The notes beneath the pieces are model-generated. The model was not told the origin of the DNA and made no database searches. It worked only from the letters and a program-made list of their open reading frames with translations. From Alphaproteobacteria bacterium (GTDB lineage: Bacteria; Pseudomonadota; Alphaproteobacteria; Thalassobaculales; Thalassobaculaceae): a stretch of 64,000 bases of DNA. Below, piece by piece: positions 1 to 8,713 of this stretch; position 1 is the first letter of the stretch; every line of letters starts with the position of its first letter. A program made the position numbers and the translations under genes. The stretch lies in assembly GCA_022822665.1 (NCBI GenBank), contig JAJEAR010000082.1:121380-185379 (forward strand). The letters run 5' to 3'.

Positions 1-2
1 CC

Positions 3-80
3 GAGGTCGGGACCTACCGGATCAGACCGCCGATCCGTCCGGTCACTCTCGCCGAACTGGCGGAACTCGGGCAGGCGTGA
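3..80 (+). CDS. C-terminal end of an upstream gene (partial)
   Basis: An open frame runs in from the left edge and stops with TGA at 78-80, encoding about 25 residues that end in LAELAELGQA. It finishes 16 bases before the DUF1194 start on the same strand, so the two may share a transcript. The fragment is too short to recognise a family. Confidence 0.4.
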   Translation, partial: EVGTYRIRPPIRPVTLAELAELGQA

Positions 81-96
81 CGGAGCGCGCGCGAGG

Positions 97-948
97 ATGA
101 AGCCGTCGGTGCGACATCTGATCCCGGTACTGCTGCTGGTGCTGGCAGCCAGCATCGGCCCGGCGCGCGGTCAGGCCCCGTCGACGGTCGAACCTGTCGA
201 TGTCGACCTGCAGCTCGTTCTCGCGGTGGACGTTTCGGGAAGTATCGACCCGATGGAAGCGAGGCTGCAGCGTGACGGCTACGTCGCGGCACTGCGGGAT
301 CCCTTCGTCCTGCAGGCGATCACAAATGGCCGGCACGGCAGGATCGCTGTCGCCTACACCGAGTGGGCAGGTCCCCTGAGCCAGACCCTGGTGGCCGACT
401 GGCACGTGATCGACGGCCCGGTTTCCGCCGAGGTGTTCGCGAACCGCCTGAGCGGCGCACCGGTCGGAACCGGGCAACGGACCTCGATCAGCAACGCGAT
501 CCTGCACGCGTTGCCGCTGTTTCGGAAGGGCGGGTTCCGCGCCACCCGCAAGGTGATCGACATTTCCGGTGACGGAGCCAACAACGGCGGATTTCATGTC
601 CACCACACGCGCTACCGCGCACTCGAGAACGGCATCACCATCAACGGACTTCCGATCATGAATGATCGCCCGTCGCCGCTCGGGTTGCCGGCGACGGAGA
701 ATATCGACCTCTACTACGAGGACTGCGTGATCGTCGGTCCGGGCGCCTTCATCGTCGTGGCGGAGACCATCGGGAGCTTCGCCGCCGCGGTTCGACGCAA
801 GATGATCCTGGAGATCGCCGGCATCACTCCGCCGGAGCGCCGGCGCCGCGCCGGCATCGTTCCGGCACAGTTCGTCCACGGCCTCACCGACTGCACCATC
901 GGAGAGAAGAGCTTCGACCTGTTCAGGCGCCGCCGGCTGCAGCGCTGA
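97..948 (+). CDS. DUF1194 family secreted vWA-like protein
   Basis: A 283-residue protein with a probable N-terminal signal peptide (hydrophobic residues about 8-22, ending near GQA), so it is likely exported. The mature part begins with a von Willebrand A-like strand carrying the metal-site motif DVSGSID (about residues 45-51). It later has DISGDGANNGG and a C-terminal half typical of DUF1194 proteins of alphaproteobacteria. The family's biochemical role is not known; the metal-site signature suggests a ligand-binding vWA fold. The start is the ATG that gives the signal peptide, 16 bases after the preceding gene's stop. Confidence 0.8.
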   Translation: MKPSVRHLIPVLLLVLAASIGPARGQAPSTVEPVDVDLQLVLAVDVSGSIDPMEARLQRDGYVAALRDPFVLQAITNGRHGRIAVAYTEWAGPLSQTLVADWHVIDGPVSAEVFANRLSGAPVGTGQRTSISNAILHALPLFRKGGFRATRKVIDISGDGANNGGFHVHHTRYRALENGITINGLPIMNDRPSPLGLPATENIDLYYEDCVIVGPGAFIVVAETIGSFAAAVRRKMILEIAGITPPERRRRAGIVPAQFVHGLTDCTIGEKSFDLFRRRRLQR

Positions 949-1160
949 CCGGTGCGAGGCACGACGGGCCGTCGGTGGATCACGGCACCTGCCGGACCCC
1001 GGGGTCGGCCGGTTGAGCCGTGGTGCTCGCGCGGCGACGGAACCGGTGCCACGCATCCGGAACGGGAACCCGGGCGCGACCGGGTGGCCTCGCGCTGGCC
1101 AGGGTCCATGGGCTCCCCGGACCGGGCCCCGTCTGCCGGTCCCGGATCCCGGCGCCGGTT

Positions 1161-2261
1161 TCAGTCACCGCCGCTTCTGCGGTACTGCGCCTTCTCCAGC
1201 CACGACCGGTTGATCGTCACGCCCCATCCGGGCTCCTCGGGGATCTGCACATGCCCGTCGCGGACCTCGAGCGCGGGTTCGAACAGGTCGGGATCCCAGG
1301 GATACTGTTTCGGGTCCTCGATCGAGTACTCGACATACGGTCCCGCCGCCGGGATCGCCCCCATCATGTGCAGGCTGAACAGCGTGACCAGAGAGTGGTT
1401 GGCCGAGTGCGGGGTCAGCGGCAGCCCGCTTTCGCCGGCGAGCCGCGCCACCCTCAGCGTCCTGGTCAGGCCGCCGAGATAGCAGATGTCCGGCTGCAGC
1501 ACGTCAACCGCGCGCATTGCAACCATACGTCGCCAGGTGGCGAGATCGCAGTCCTGTTCGCCGCCGGTCACGTCAATGTCGAGGGCATGGGTGACCTGGC
1601 GGGTCCACTCGAGTTCCTGGTAGGGGCATGGTTCCTCGAAGTGGGCGTAGCCGTGGTCCTCGAGCATGCGTCCGACCGTGATGGCGTGTTCGGGCGTGTA
1701 GCAGCTGTTCGCGTCGGCGAGCAGGGTCACGCCGCTGCCGAGCCGGCGCCGGACCGAGGGAATCACGGCCTCGGTACGCCCCGGGGCGGCGTCGACATTG
1801 TGTCCGAAGGTGCTGCCGACCCGGATCTTGAAGGCGCGGAACCCGAACCGGTCCCGCAGGCGCGCCAGTCGTTCCGCCTCGTCCTGCGCAGAGATGTCGC
1901 GGCGCATGCTCGACCCGTAGACCGGAAACGGCCGCGGTTTCCCTCCGAGCAGCGCGCAGACGCTGAGCCCCGCGCGTTTTCCGCGCAGGTCCCAGAGCGC
2001 TGTATCGACGCCGCCGACGGCGCGGCGCAGGTATGACCCCGGAAACTTGTGCTCGCCATCGGTGATGCGGTCGACCAGCGAGTCCGGATCATCGATGTCG
2101 GCGCCGAGCGCGTAGGGGGCAACCTGACGGTGCAGGACCATGCACGAGATGTCGGCATTGTAGGTCGAGACCTGACCCCATCCCTCGCTTCCGTCCTGCG
2201 CGGTGACCCGCACGAAGCCCACCGCCTCGGTGCAGAAGGTCTCGATGGACCTGATCTTCAT
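1161..2261 (-). CDS. Mandelate racemase/muconate lactonizing family enzyme (acid-sugar dehydratase-like)
   Basis: An enolase-superfamily enzyme of 366 residues starting MKIRSIETF. Metal-ligand and acid/base motifs appear in order: FKIRVG (the usual K-x-K is K-x-R), LADANS, HFEEPCPY, GGEQD, LQPDICYLGG and the histidine in TPHSAN, as in the mandelate racemase subgroup. Such enzymes abstract the alpha proton of a carboxylate, often dehydrating sugar acids to 2-keto-3-deoxy acids. It lies 25 bases downstream of an SMP-30 lactonase on the same strand, so a lactone-to-acid-to-keto-acid sequence is inferred. The exact substrate cannot be read. A longer frame exists upstream, but this ATG begins the family's normal N-terminus. 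Confidence 0.85.
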   Translation of the reverse strand: MKIRSIETFCTEAVGFVRVTAQDGSEGWGQVSTYNADISCMVLHRQVAPYALGADIDDPDSLVDRITDGEHKFPGSYLRRAVGGVDTALWDLRGKRAGLSVCALLGGKPRPFPVYGSSMRRDISAQDEAERLARLRDRFGFRAFKIRVGSTFGHNVDAAPGRTEAVIPSVRRRLGSGVTLLADANSCYTPEHAITVGRMLEDHGYAHFEEPCPYQELEWTRQVTHALDIDVTGGEQDCDLATWRRMVAMRAVDVLQPDICYLGGLTRTLRVARLAGESGLPLTPHSANHSLVTLFSLHMMGAIPAAGPYVEYSIEDPKQYPWDPDLFEPALEVRDGHVQIPEEPGWGVTINRSWLEKAQYRRSGGD

Positions 2262-2286
2262 GTCTGCCGTCTCCCGCGTGCCGGCG

Positions 2287-3258
2287 CTATCCGCCGGCAA
2301 CGCCCCGGGTGTTGACGTAGAGCGCGTAGAGAGACTGGCTCGCCGCCATGAACAGGCGGTTGCGCTTCGCGCCGCCGAAGCACAGGTTCGCGCACCGCTC
2401 AGGCAGGCGGATGTGGCCGATACGGCTGCCGTCGGGCGCAAACACCATGACGCCATCGAGTTCTTCCGACCCCATCCCCCAGCCGCACCACAGGTTTCCG
2501 TCAACGTCGCAGCGCATGCCGTCCGGCGTTCCGCCCGGACCGGCGTCGATCAGGGTCCGTTTGCCCGACAGCGACCGTCCGTCGGTGCCGACGTCGTAGG
2601 CGAGGATGCCCCGGTGCGGAACGCCCCGGGACTCCACGACGTAGAGGATGCTCTCGTCGGGCGAGAAACACAGTCCGTTGGGCCCGAGCACGTCATCCGC
2701 CACGACCGCGAGCTCGTCGGTCTCCGGGCAGATCCGGTAGACCGCCTGCGGTACTTCACTTTCGGCCCTGAATCCCTCGTAGTCGCCGAGGATGCCGAAC
2801 ACGGGGTCGGTGAACCAGACCGATCCGTCGGACCTGGTGACGACATCGTTCGGTGAATTGAGCCGATTGCCCTGCCAGCTGTCCGCCAGCACCGTGATGC
2901 TGCCGTCATACTCGGTCCGGGTGACGCGCCGGGTTCCGTGTTCGCAGGTCACGAGGCGACCATTGGGATCACGGGTATGTCCGTTCGCGAAGTTTGACGG
3001 CCGGCGCCAGGTCGAAACGGCCCCGGTTTCCTCCTCCCATTTCAGGATCCTGTTGTTGGGAATGTCGGACCAGAGCAGGTAGCGACCGTCGCCGAACCAG
3101 ACCGGGCCTTCTGCCCAGCGGCAGCCGGTGTGGAGCCGTTCGATGGCAGCGCTGAACAGGCAGTAGCGGTCGAATCGACTGTCGAGGCTGCGGATATCGG
3201 GGTCGGGATAGCGGGGATACGGGCGCCAGCCGGCGCTCGCCGGTTCGGGACTGGTCAT
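2287..3258 (-). CDS. SMP-30/gluconolactonase/LRE family lactonase
   Basis: A six-bladed beta-propeller lactonase-like protein of about 323 residues. Metal-site motifs of the SMP-30 family are visible: WAEGPVWF (glutamate ligand), NSPNDVV (asparagine) and GPNGLCFSPDESILYVVES (asparagine and aspartate). These enzymes hydrolyse sugar lactones to aldonic acids. The gene is first in a two-gene unit with the enolase-superfamily dehydratase, which would act on the product. The start is uncertain: methionines at 3258 (MTSPEPAS) and 3270 are both possible. The 270 bases upstream separate it from a divergent gene and should hold both promoters. Confidence 0.85.
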   Translation of the reverse strand: MTSPEPASAGWRPYPRYPDPDIRSLDSRFDRYCLFSAAIERLHTGCRWAEGPVWFGDGRYLLWSDIPNNRILKWEEETGAVSTWRRPSNFANGHTRDPNGRLVTCEHGTRRVTRTEYDGSITVLADSWQGNRLNSPNDVVTRSDGSVWFTDPVFGILGDYEGFRAESEVPQAVYRICPETDELAVVADDVLGPNGLCFSPDESILYVVESRGVPHRGILAYDVGTDGRSLSGKRTLIDAGPGGTPDGMRCDVDGNLWCGWGMGSEELDGVMVFAPDGSRIGHIRLPERCANLCFGGAKRNRLFMAASQSLYALYVNTRGVAGG

Positions 3259-3530
3259 GACGTGATCCATTGCGGTGCGGACAGGCGGCACCCTCGGACC
3301 GGTGCCGGCGGCACTATGGCCGCCGGGTCGCACGGGTGTCGAGACCGGTGTCCGCTTGACGGGCGGCCACGTGCATCCAACATGAATCCGGTCGGCATGG
3401 AAGGGGAGTGGTTCAATGCGACAGCTGCCGGTTCCCGCGAGTGTGCCAATGCCGGGTGCGGGCGGCGCTCAGGCCGGCAACGCCGCGGCCGGGCGCGCCT
3501 GACGCCGGGTCTCCGGGCTTTCTTTCCGCC

Positions 3531-4490
3531 ATGGACGGGACCCGATCCCTCGCACCCGAAGCCGCCCGAAGGATCGTGGACGAGGCCATCGGGCGCTACT
3601 TCCGGGACCGGCACGACCGTGTGGAGGCGTTTGTCGCGTCCTGTTACTCGATCCGGGGATCCCTGGCACTGCACCGCCATGCGCTGGGCCTCGATCTGCT
3701 CCGGGCCCCGGCCAACATCCTGCTGATGCCGGTGGCCGTTGGTGCAAGGGCGGCGGCCTTCGCAGCCCGCCGGTTCGGAGCGCATGATCTTGCTTCCCGG
3801 CTTTCCTCGCGTGAACTGCTGCTGAGAACCGGAGTGGACCGGGAAATCGCGTGGCGGCTGTGTACCGAGTTGCTGGAACTGCCGTACCGCGACGGAACCC
3901 GGGTCTGTGGGAGGAACGCGCTCCTCGACGAGATCCTGTCTGATCCGGATCTCGCGGACTTTCGCATCACGACTGAGGCGGAGGACCGGATCCGGTCACG
4001 GTTCGATACCGCGATCGATGCCTACGCGGCCGGCCGTGCCGCCACGTCGGAACTCTCGCTCGCGCTCGCATCCCTGGCGACCGGGGCCTTCACCCTACAG
4101 CGTTTCACGCCGACAGTGCTGTCCCTCGGCCCGGCTCTCGCCGGCGTCCTCGCGCTCAGGATGGCGATCGACAGCTTTCCGCTGGGCCCGGCGCTCGGCA
4201 GCGTGTGGTATGGCATCTGGCCGGTGACCCCGTCCGTCGCGCTGTCCGCGGCGGTGACCACGGGCCTGCTGGCGGTGGTCAGTGTCGCGGCCGCGTTCTC
4301 GGGCATCGTGACCGACCCGGTGCTGAGCCGCCTCGGGCTGCACCGGCGCAGGCTGCACCGCATGCTGCGCGACATGGAGCAGGGGTGCGGCAAGCCGGGT
4401 GCATCGGGCTTTCGCATGCGCGAGGAGTATGCGGTCAGGCTGCTTGACCTTGTCGAGGCCGCGAGGCTGCTCCATCGTAGCCTCGCGTGA
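3531..4490 (+). CDS. Uncharacterised membrane protein, possibly DUF6635
   Basis: A 319-residue protein beginning MDGTRSLAPE. The N-terminal 70 residues are helical, including RIVDEAIGRYFRDRHDRV and a GSLALHRHALGLDLLRAPAN stretch. The C-terminal part has about three hydrophobic segments (roughly residues 185-275), so it is likely an inner-membrane protein. The helical N-terminus resembles what I remember of DUF6635, a family of unknown function; this link is not checked. It is followed 26 bases later by a cytochrome P450 on the same strand, so they may be co-transcribed. An in-frame ATG exists at 3408 but gives a low-complexity, proline-rich extension. Confidence 0.6.
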   Translation: MDGTRSLAPEAARRIVDEAIGRYFRDRHDRVEAFVASCYSIRGSLALHRHALGLDLLRAPANILLMPVAVGARAAAFAARRFGAHDLASRLSSRELLLRTGVDREIAWRLCTELLELPYRDGTRVCGRNALLDEILSDPDLADFRITTEAEDRIRSRFDTAIDAYAAGRAATSELSLALASLATGAFTLQRFTPTVLSLGPALAGVLALRMAIDSFPLGPALGSVWYGIWPVTPSVALSAAVTTGLLAVVSVAAAFSGIVTDPVLSRLGLHRRRLHRMLRDMEQGCGKPGASGFRMREEYAVRLLDLVEAARLLHRSLA

Positions 4491-4516
4491 CCGGGTCTCG
4501 ACGTTCGGGGAGGAGC

Positions 4517-5764
4517 ATGCACGCCACCGACGCGCAGAAAGCGCGGGCATTTGATCTTGCACGGCTTGACCCCGCCTTTCTCGACGATCCCTACCCGACC
4601 TACCACCTGCTCAGGGACCACGATCCGGTGCATGTCTGTCCGGACGGTTCGGTGTTCGTGACCCGCTACCGCGACGTCGACGCGATCTACCGGGACCGCA
4701 GGTTCAGTTCCGACAAGAAGGACGAGTTCGGGGCGAAGTTCGGCGCCAGTCCGCTGTTCCGCCACCACACGACGAGCCTCGTGTTCAACGACGCCCCACT
4801 GCACACCAGGGTGCGGCGGCTGATGATGCCGGCCTTCACCCCGAGGGCGCTCCGTGCGCTCGAGGCCCCGCTCACCGCGCTTGTCGACCGCCTGCTCGAC
4901 CGCGTTGCCGGGATGCGCCGCTTCGACCTCATCGCCGACTTCGCCGCCGCGATCCCGGTCCAGGTCATTGGTGACCTGCTCGGGGTGCCAAACGGGGAGC
5001 GCGGACCCCTGCGGGACTGGTCGCTCGCGATACTCGGCGCCCTCGAGCCTGTCCCTGGCGAGGATGTGCTGAAGCGCGGCAATGACGCGGTTCGGGATTT
5101 CTCCCGCTACCTCGAGGGACTGATTGCGCGGCGTGACGGTGATGCGGCGGGCAGCAACGATGTGCTCGCACTGCTTCGTGCGGGGCGCGACGGAGAACGG
5201 CTCGATCCCGACGTGCTGGTCCAGAACTGCATCTTCCTGCTCAATGCCGGGCACGAGACCACCACCAACCTGATCGGCAACGGAGTGGCGGCGCTCATGC
5301 AATACCCGGACCAGCTCGACCGCTTGCGGCGGTGTCCCGGGCTGATCGGCAGCGCGATCGAGGAATTCCTGCGCTTCGAGAGTTCCAACCAGCTCGGCAA
5401 CCGGCGGACACTGGAGGCGGTGGAGATCGGCGGCGTCGGGTTTCCGGCCGGCACCCTGGTCACGCTGTGCATCGGTGCGGCCAACCGTGATCCCGAGGTG
5501 TTTGCCGATCCCGACAGGCTGGACATCGCGCGAGCACCGAACCCGCATCTTGCCTTCGGCGGCGGCATGCATACCTGTGCCGGAATGAGCCTTGCGCGCA
5601 TGGAGGGCAGGGTTGCGATCGAAAGACTGGTGCGCCGGTTCGCGGAACTCGAACCCGACGGCGAATTCCTCCGCGGCGGGCGGGCCCGTTTCAGGGGATT
5701 CCTCGCCTATCCGATGCGGGTGGGCCGGGACGGTTCGCGGACCGGCGCTCGGTCCAGAGGTTGA
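4517..5764 (+). CDS. Cytochrome P450
   Basis: A bacterial soluble-type P450 of 415 residues, the normal class I length. Diagnostic motifs are the I-helix oxygen-activation segment AGHETTTN, the K-helix ExxR in EEFLRFES and the heme-cysteine loop FGGGMHTCAGMSLARME, whose cysteine is the axial ligand. It would hydroxylate a small organic substrate using electrons from ferredoxin and a reductase, neither of which is adjacent. The start at 4517 is preceded by GGGGAGGAGC, a strong ribosome site; an earlier in-frame start at 4487 overlaps the previous gene. The last 74 bases overlap the convergent exporter gene. Confidence 0.95.
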   Translation: MHATDAQKARAFDLARLDPAFLDDPYPTYHLLRDHDPVHVCPDGSVFVTRYRDVDAIYRDRRFSSDKKDEFGAKFGASPLFRHHTTSLVFNDAPLHTRVRRLMMPAFTPRALRALEAPLTALVDRLLDRVAGMRRFDLIADFAAAIPVQVIGDLLGVPNGERGPLRDWSLAILGALEPVPGEDVLKRGNDAVRDFSRYLEGLIARRDGDAAGSNDVLALLRAGRDGERLDPDVLVQNCIFLLNAGHETTTNLIGNGVAALMQYPDQLDRLRRCPGLIGSAIEEFLRFESSNQLGNRRTLEAVEIGGVGFPAGTLVTLCIGAANRDPEVFADPDRLDIARAPNPHLAFGGGMHTCAGMSLARMEGRVAIERLVRRFAELEPDGEFLRGGRARFRGFLAYPMRVGRDGSRTGARSRG

Positions 5765-6611
5765 TCAGGTTTCCGGAGAAGATGACGGCGCCGCCGACCA
5801 GGATCAGGATGTCGAGGCCCTCGTTGTAGAACAGGAACCCGACGGCGGCGATCAGGGGCAGGCGGAAAAAGTCGATCGGAGTAACCACCGCGGCGTCGGC
5901 AAGGCTGAGCGCGTGGGCAAAGCAGAAATGGGAGCCGAGACCGCAAACGCCGATCAGCGCGATCCAGGGCAGCATCGCCGCGGACGGAATGGTCCAGTCG
6001 TGCAGTGAGAGCGCCAATCCGATCGGAAACTGCACCAGGTTCATGTAGAAGATGACCGTGAGCGGCGATTCGCTTTCCGACATGTAGCGGGTGAAGACGA
6101 AGGTGATGGCGAATCCCACCGAGGCCATCAGCACGACCAGGGTTGCGGGATGGATGGTCTCGAAGCCGGGCCGAAGGATGATCAGGATTCCGGCGAAACC
6201 CAGGGCAATGGCGCCGATTCGCGAGCCGGTCAGCCGCTCGCCCAGGAACAGGCTTGCAAGCAGGGCTGTCCAGATCGGAGCGGTGAACTCGATTGCGAAC
6301 ACCTGTGCAAGCGGCAGCACCGCGACGCCGAACAACCAACTCGCCTGCGCCCCGAAGTGGATCACGTTGCGGATGACGTGAAGCCGCAGCCGGTTTGTGC
6401 GGACCTTCGAGAACCCGATGATGGCCACCAGCGGCACCAGGACGGCGAGGCAGGTGAGCGAACGGATGAAGCAGGTCTGGACCGCGTTCAGTTCGGCCGC
6501 GAGTTCCCGACCGGCGATCGCCATGCCGCTCAGGCACAGGAGGGCGCCGGCCATCCACAGGCTCGCCAGCAGGATCCTCTGCGGGCGGCGGCTGGCAACT
6601 GGGATGCTCAT
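5691..6611 (-). CDS. EamA/DMT family transporter
   Basis: A 306-residue integral membrane protein with about ten hydrophobic segments arranged as two EamA repeats, typical of drug/metabolite exporters. Characteristic pieces are the TM3-4 region AQVFAIEFTAPIW, the loop LFLGERLT and the second-repeat PLIAAVGFLFYNEGLD. The substrate cannot be predicted; the family exports amino acids, metabolites or drugs. Its 3' end overlaps the 3' end of the P450 gene by 74 bases in convergent orientation. An alternative start at 6683 would add 24 residues and overlap the suf regulator promoter. Confidence 0.85.
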   Translation of the reverse strand: MSIPVASRRPQRILLASLWMAGALLCLSGMAIAGRELAAELNAVQTCFIRSLTCLAVLVPLVAIIGFSKVRTNRLRLHVIRNVIHFGAQASWLFGVAVLPLAQVFAIEFTAPIWTALLASLFLGERLTGSRIGAIALGFAGILIILRPGFETIHPATLVVLMASVGFAITFVFTRYMSESESPLTVIFYMNLVQFPIGLALSLHDWTIPSAAMLPWIALIGVCGLGSHFCFAHALSLADAAVVTPIDFFRLPLIAAVGFLFYNEGLDILILVGGAVIFSGNLINLWTERRSANRPGPPASDRRGIP

Positions 6612-6668
6612 GGACCTGTCCTGCCGGAACGCGGGTGAGGGAGCATTCTGTCCGGGTTTCTCTTCCGA

Positions 6669-6697
6669 TTGAAATTCTTTCATGCCCCGCCTATATA
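6669..6697 (+). promoter_or_regulatory. Sigma-70-type promoter of the suf operon
   Basis: TTGAAA (6669-6674) and TATATA (6692-6697) are separated by exactly 17 bases, an almost ideal vegetative promoter in a GC-rich genome. Transcription would begin near 6704, about 25 bases before the Rrf2 regulator ATG. The site lies just upstream of the divergent exporter gene. Confidence 0.65.
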
Positions 6698-6700
6698 CAA

Positions 6701-6727
6701 GACCGATCTGGTACGGTTCATGGTACG
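6701..6727 (+). promoter_or_regulatory. Possible operator: inverted and direct repeats at the suf transcription start
   Basis: ACCG at 6702-6705 and CGGT at 6714-6717 form an inverted repeat around the expected transcription start. GGTACG occurs twice, at 6710-6715 and 6722-6727. The position, between the -10 box and the regulator's own start codon, suits autorepression by the Rrf2 protein. The symmetry is short, so this is suggestive only. Confidence 0.3.
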
Positions 6728-7186
6728 ATGCTCAGACTGAACAGAATGACGGACTACGCGGTGGTGGTGCTGGGGCAGCTCTCGCGGGCGCCCGGCGAGA
6801 TCCGCACCTCGGTGCAACTCGCCGAGGAAACGGCGATCCCCGTGCCCACCGTGTCGAAGCTGCTGCGAATCCTCGCGGGTACGGCGCTGGTCACCTCGCA
6901 CCGGGGTCCGTCGGGTGGTTTCTCGCTGGACCGGTGCGCGCACGAGGTCCATGTCGCCGAGATCATCGAGGCGCTGGACGGGCCCATTGCGCTCACGGCC
7001 TGTGTCGAAGGGGCGCCCGACCGGTGCAGCGTGGAATCGCTCTGTCCGATGCGCGGCAACTGGACCCGGGTCAACAACGCGATCCGGCATGCGCTGGAAG
7101 GCGTGACGCTGGAGGACCTGCTGGATCCGACACATATCTTCCCGATCCCCGAGCACCGGCCGGCGCGCCCGGCGCCGTCGGCGTGA
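6728..7186 (+). CDS. Rrf2 family regulator of the SUF system
   Basis: A 152-residue Rrf2-type winged-helix regulator. The N-terminal MLRLNRMTDYAVVVLGQL and the HTH (VPTVSKLLRILA, then TSHRGPSGGFSL) are typical. Three cysteines in ACVEGAPDRCSVESLCPM match the Fe-S-ligand pattern of IscR-like proteins, so it probably senses cluster supply. It is the first gene before sufB (gap 40 bases), the usual alphaproteobacterial arrangement in which it represses the operon when clusters suffice. An upstream in-frame start would run through the promoter, so the ATG at 6728 is chosen. Confidence 0.9.
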   Translation: MLRLNRMTDYAVVVLGQLSRAPGEIRTSVQLAEETAIPVPTVSKLLRILAGTALVTSHRGPSGGFSLDRCAHEVHVAEIIEALDGPIALTACVEGAPDRCSVESLCPMRGNWTRVNNAIRHALEGVTLEDLLDPTHIFPIPEHRPARPAPSA

Positions 7187-7226
7187 CGGCGGATCGACAC
7201 GACAGGGAAACCGGATAGGAACGGCA

Positions 7227-8684
7227 ATGTCGGCAACCGCAGAAACTGTCGAACAGGTCGCGGCCCAGGCAGCGGAGCGCTACAAGTACGGCTTCGTTTC
7301 CGACGTCGAAACCGAGTTCGCTCCCAAGGGGCTGTCCGAGGACATCATCCGCTTCATCTCCCGGCGCAAGGAGGAGCCGGAGTGGATGCTCGAGTGGCGG
7401 CTGAAGGCGTATCGGCACTGGCTGACGATGAGCGAACCGCGCTGGGCCAAGGTCGGCTATCCGAGCATCGACTACCAGGACCTGCACTACTACGCCGCAC
7501 CGCGCACGCAGGAACGGCCGAAAAGCCTCGAGGAGGTCGATCCCGAACTGCTCCGGACCTACGAGAAGCTCGGCATTCCGCTGCGGGAACAGGAACTGCT
7601 CGCCGGCGTGGTGGCGGTGGACGCGGTGTTCGATTCGGTGTCCGTCGCAACCACCTACAAGGCGAAGCTCGCGGAGATGGGCGTCGTCTTCTGCCCGATA
7701 TCCGAAGCGATCCGGGACTATCCGGAGCTGGTACGGAAACACCTGGGCTCGGTGGTCCCGCAGGGCGACAACTACTTTTCGGCCCTTAACAGCGCGGTCT
7801 TCACCGACGGTTCGTTTGTCTACGTTCCCAAGGGGTTGCGCTGCCCGATGGAACTGTCGACGTATTTCAGGATCAATGCCGAGAACACCGGCCAGTTCGA
7901 GCGGACCCTGATCATCGCCGACGAGGGTTCCTACGTCAGTTACCTGGAGGGTTGCACCGCACCGCAGCGTGACGAGAACCAGTTGCACGCCGCCGTCGTG
8001 GAACTGGTGGCGCTCGACGATGCGGAGATCAAGTACTCGACGGTCCAGAACTGGTATCCGGGCGACGAAAACGGAGCGGGCGGCATCTACAACTTCGTGA
8101 CGAAACGCGGCGCGTGCCGCGGCCGCAACTCTCGGATTTCCTGGACCCAGGTCGAGACCGGTTCCGCCATCACCTGGAAATATCCCAGCTGCCTGCTGAT
8201 CGGCGACAACTCGGTCGGTGCGTTCTACTCGGTAGCGATCACCAACAATGCCCAGCAGGCCGATACCGGAACCAAGATGATCCACCTCGGGCGCAATACC
8301 CGCTCGACCATCATTTCCAAGGGAATCAGTGCCGGCCGCGCGGACAACACCTATCGCGGCCTGGTCAAGATCATGCCGGGCGCGCAGGGTGCGCGGAACT
8401 TCACCCAGTGTGACAGCCTGCTGATCGGCGACAGGTGCGGTGCCCACACCGTGCCCTACATCGAATCGCGCAATCCGTCGGCCCGGGTCGAGCACGAGGC
8501 GACGACCTCGAAGATCAGCGAGGACCAGATGTTCTACTGCATGCAGCGCGGCCTGTCGGCCGAGGACGCGGTCGGGCTGATCGTTAACGGGTTCTGCAAG
8601 GAAGTGATGAAGGAACTGCCGATGGAGTTTGCCGTCGAGGCGCAGAAGCTGATCGGCATCAGCCTCGAGGGAAGCGTCGGCTGA
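7227..8684 (+). CDS. sufB: Fe-S cluster assembly protein SufB
   Basis: SufB is the scaffold subunit of the SufBCD complex, where Fe-S clusters are built in the cytoplasm. The 485-residue product has the normal length and conserved segments VYVPKGLRCPMELSTYFRIN, SYVSYLEGCTAP and the C-terminal RGLSAEDAVGLIVNGFC, whose cysteine is a candidate cluster or sulfur acceptor residue. It is the first structural gene after the Rrf2 regulator and is followed by sufC 29 bases later. Confidence 0.97.
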   Translation: MSATAETVEQVAAQAAERYKYGFVSDVETEFAPKGLSEDIIRFISRRKEEPEWMLEWRLKAYRHWLTMSEPRWAKVGYPSIDYQDLHYYAAPRTQERPKSLEEVDPELLRTYEKLGIPLREQELLAGVVAVDAVFDSVSVATTYKAKLAEMGVVFCPISEAIRDYPELVRKHLGSVVPQGDNYFSALNSAVFTDGSFVYVPKGLRCPMELSTYFRINAENTGQFERTLIIADEGSYVSYLEGCTAPQRDENQLHAAVVELVALDDAEIKYSTVQNWYPGDENGAGGIYNFVTKRGACRGRNSRISWTQVETGSAITWKYPSCLLIGDNSVGAFYSVAITNNAQQADTGTKMIHLGRNTRSTIISKGISAGRADNTYRGLVKIMPGAQGARNFTQCDSLLIGDRCGAHTVPYIESRNPSARVEHEATTSKISEDQMFYCMQRGLSAEDAVGLIVNGFCKEVMKELPMEFAVEAQKLIGISLEGSVG

Positions 8685-8713
8685 GCCGCGCGGGAAGGAT
8701 CGGGAACACGCAT

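Noticed and set aside
5691..5764. Overlapping convergent ends of the P450 and DMT exporter genes
   Set aside because: Unusual in length (74 bases) but both frames have normal family C-termini, so neither gene was shortened and no special function is proposed.
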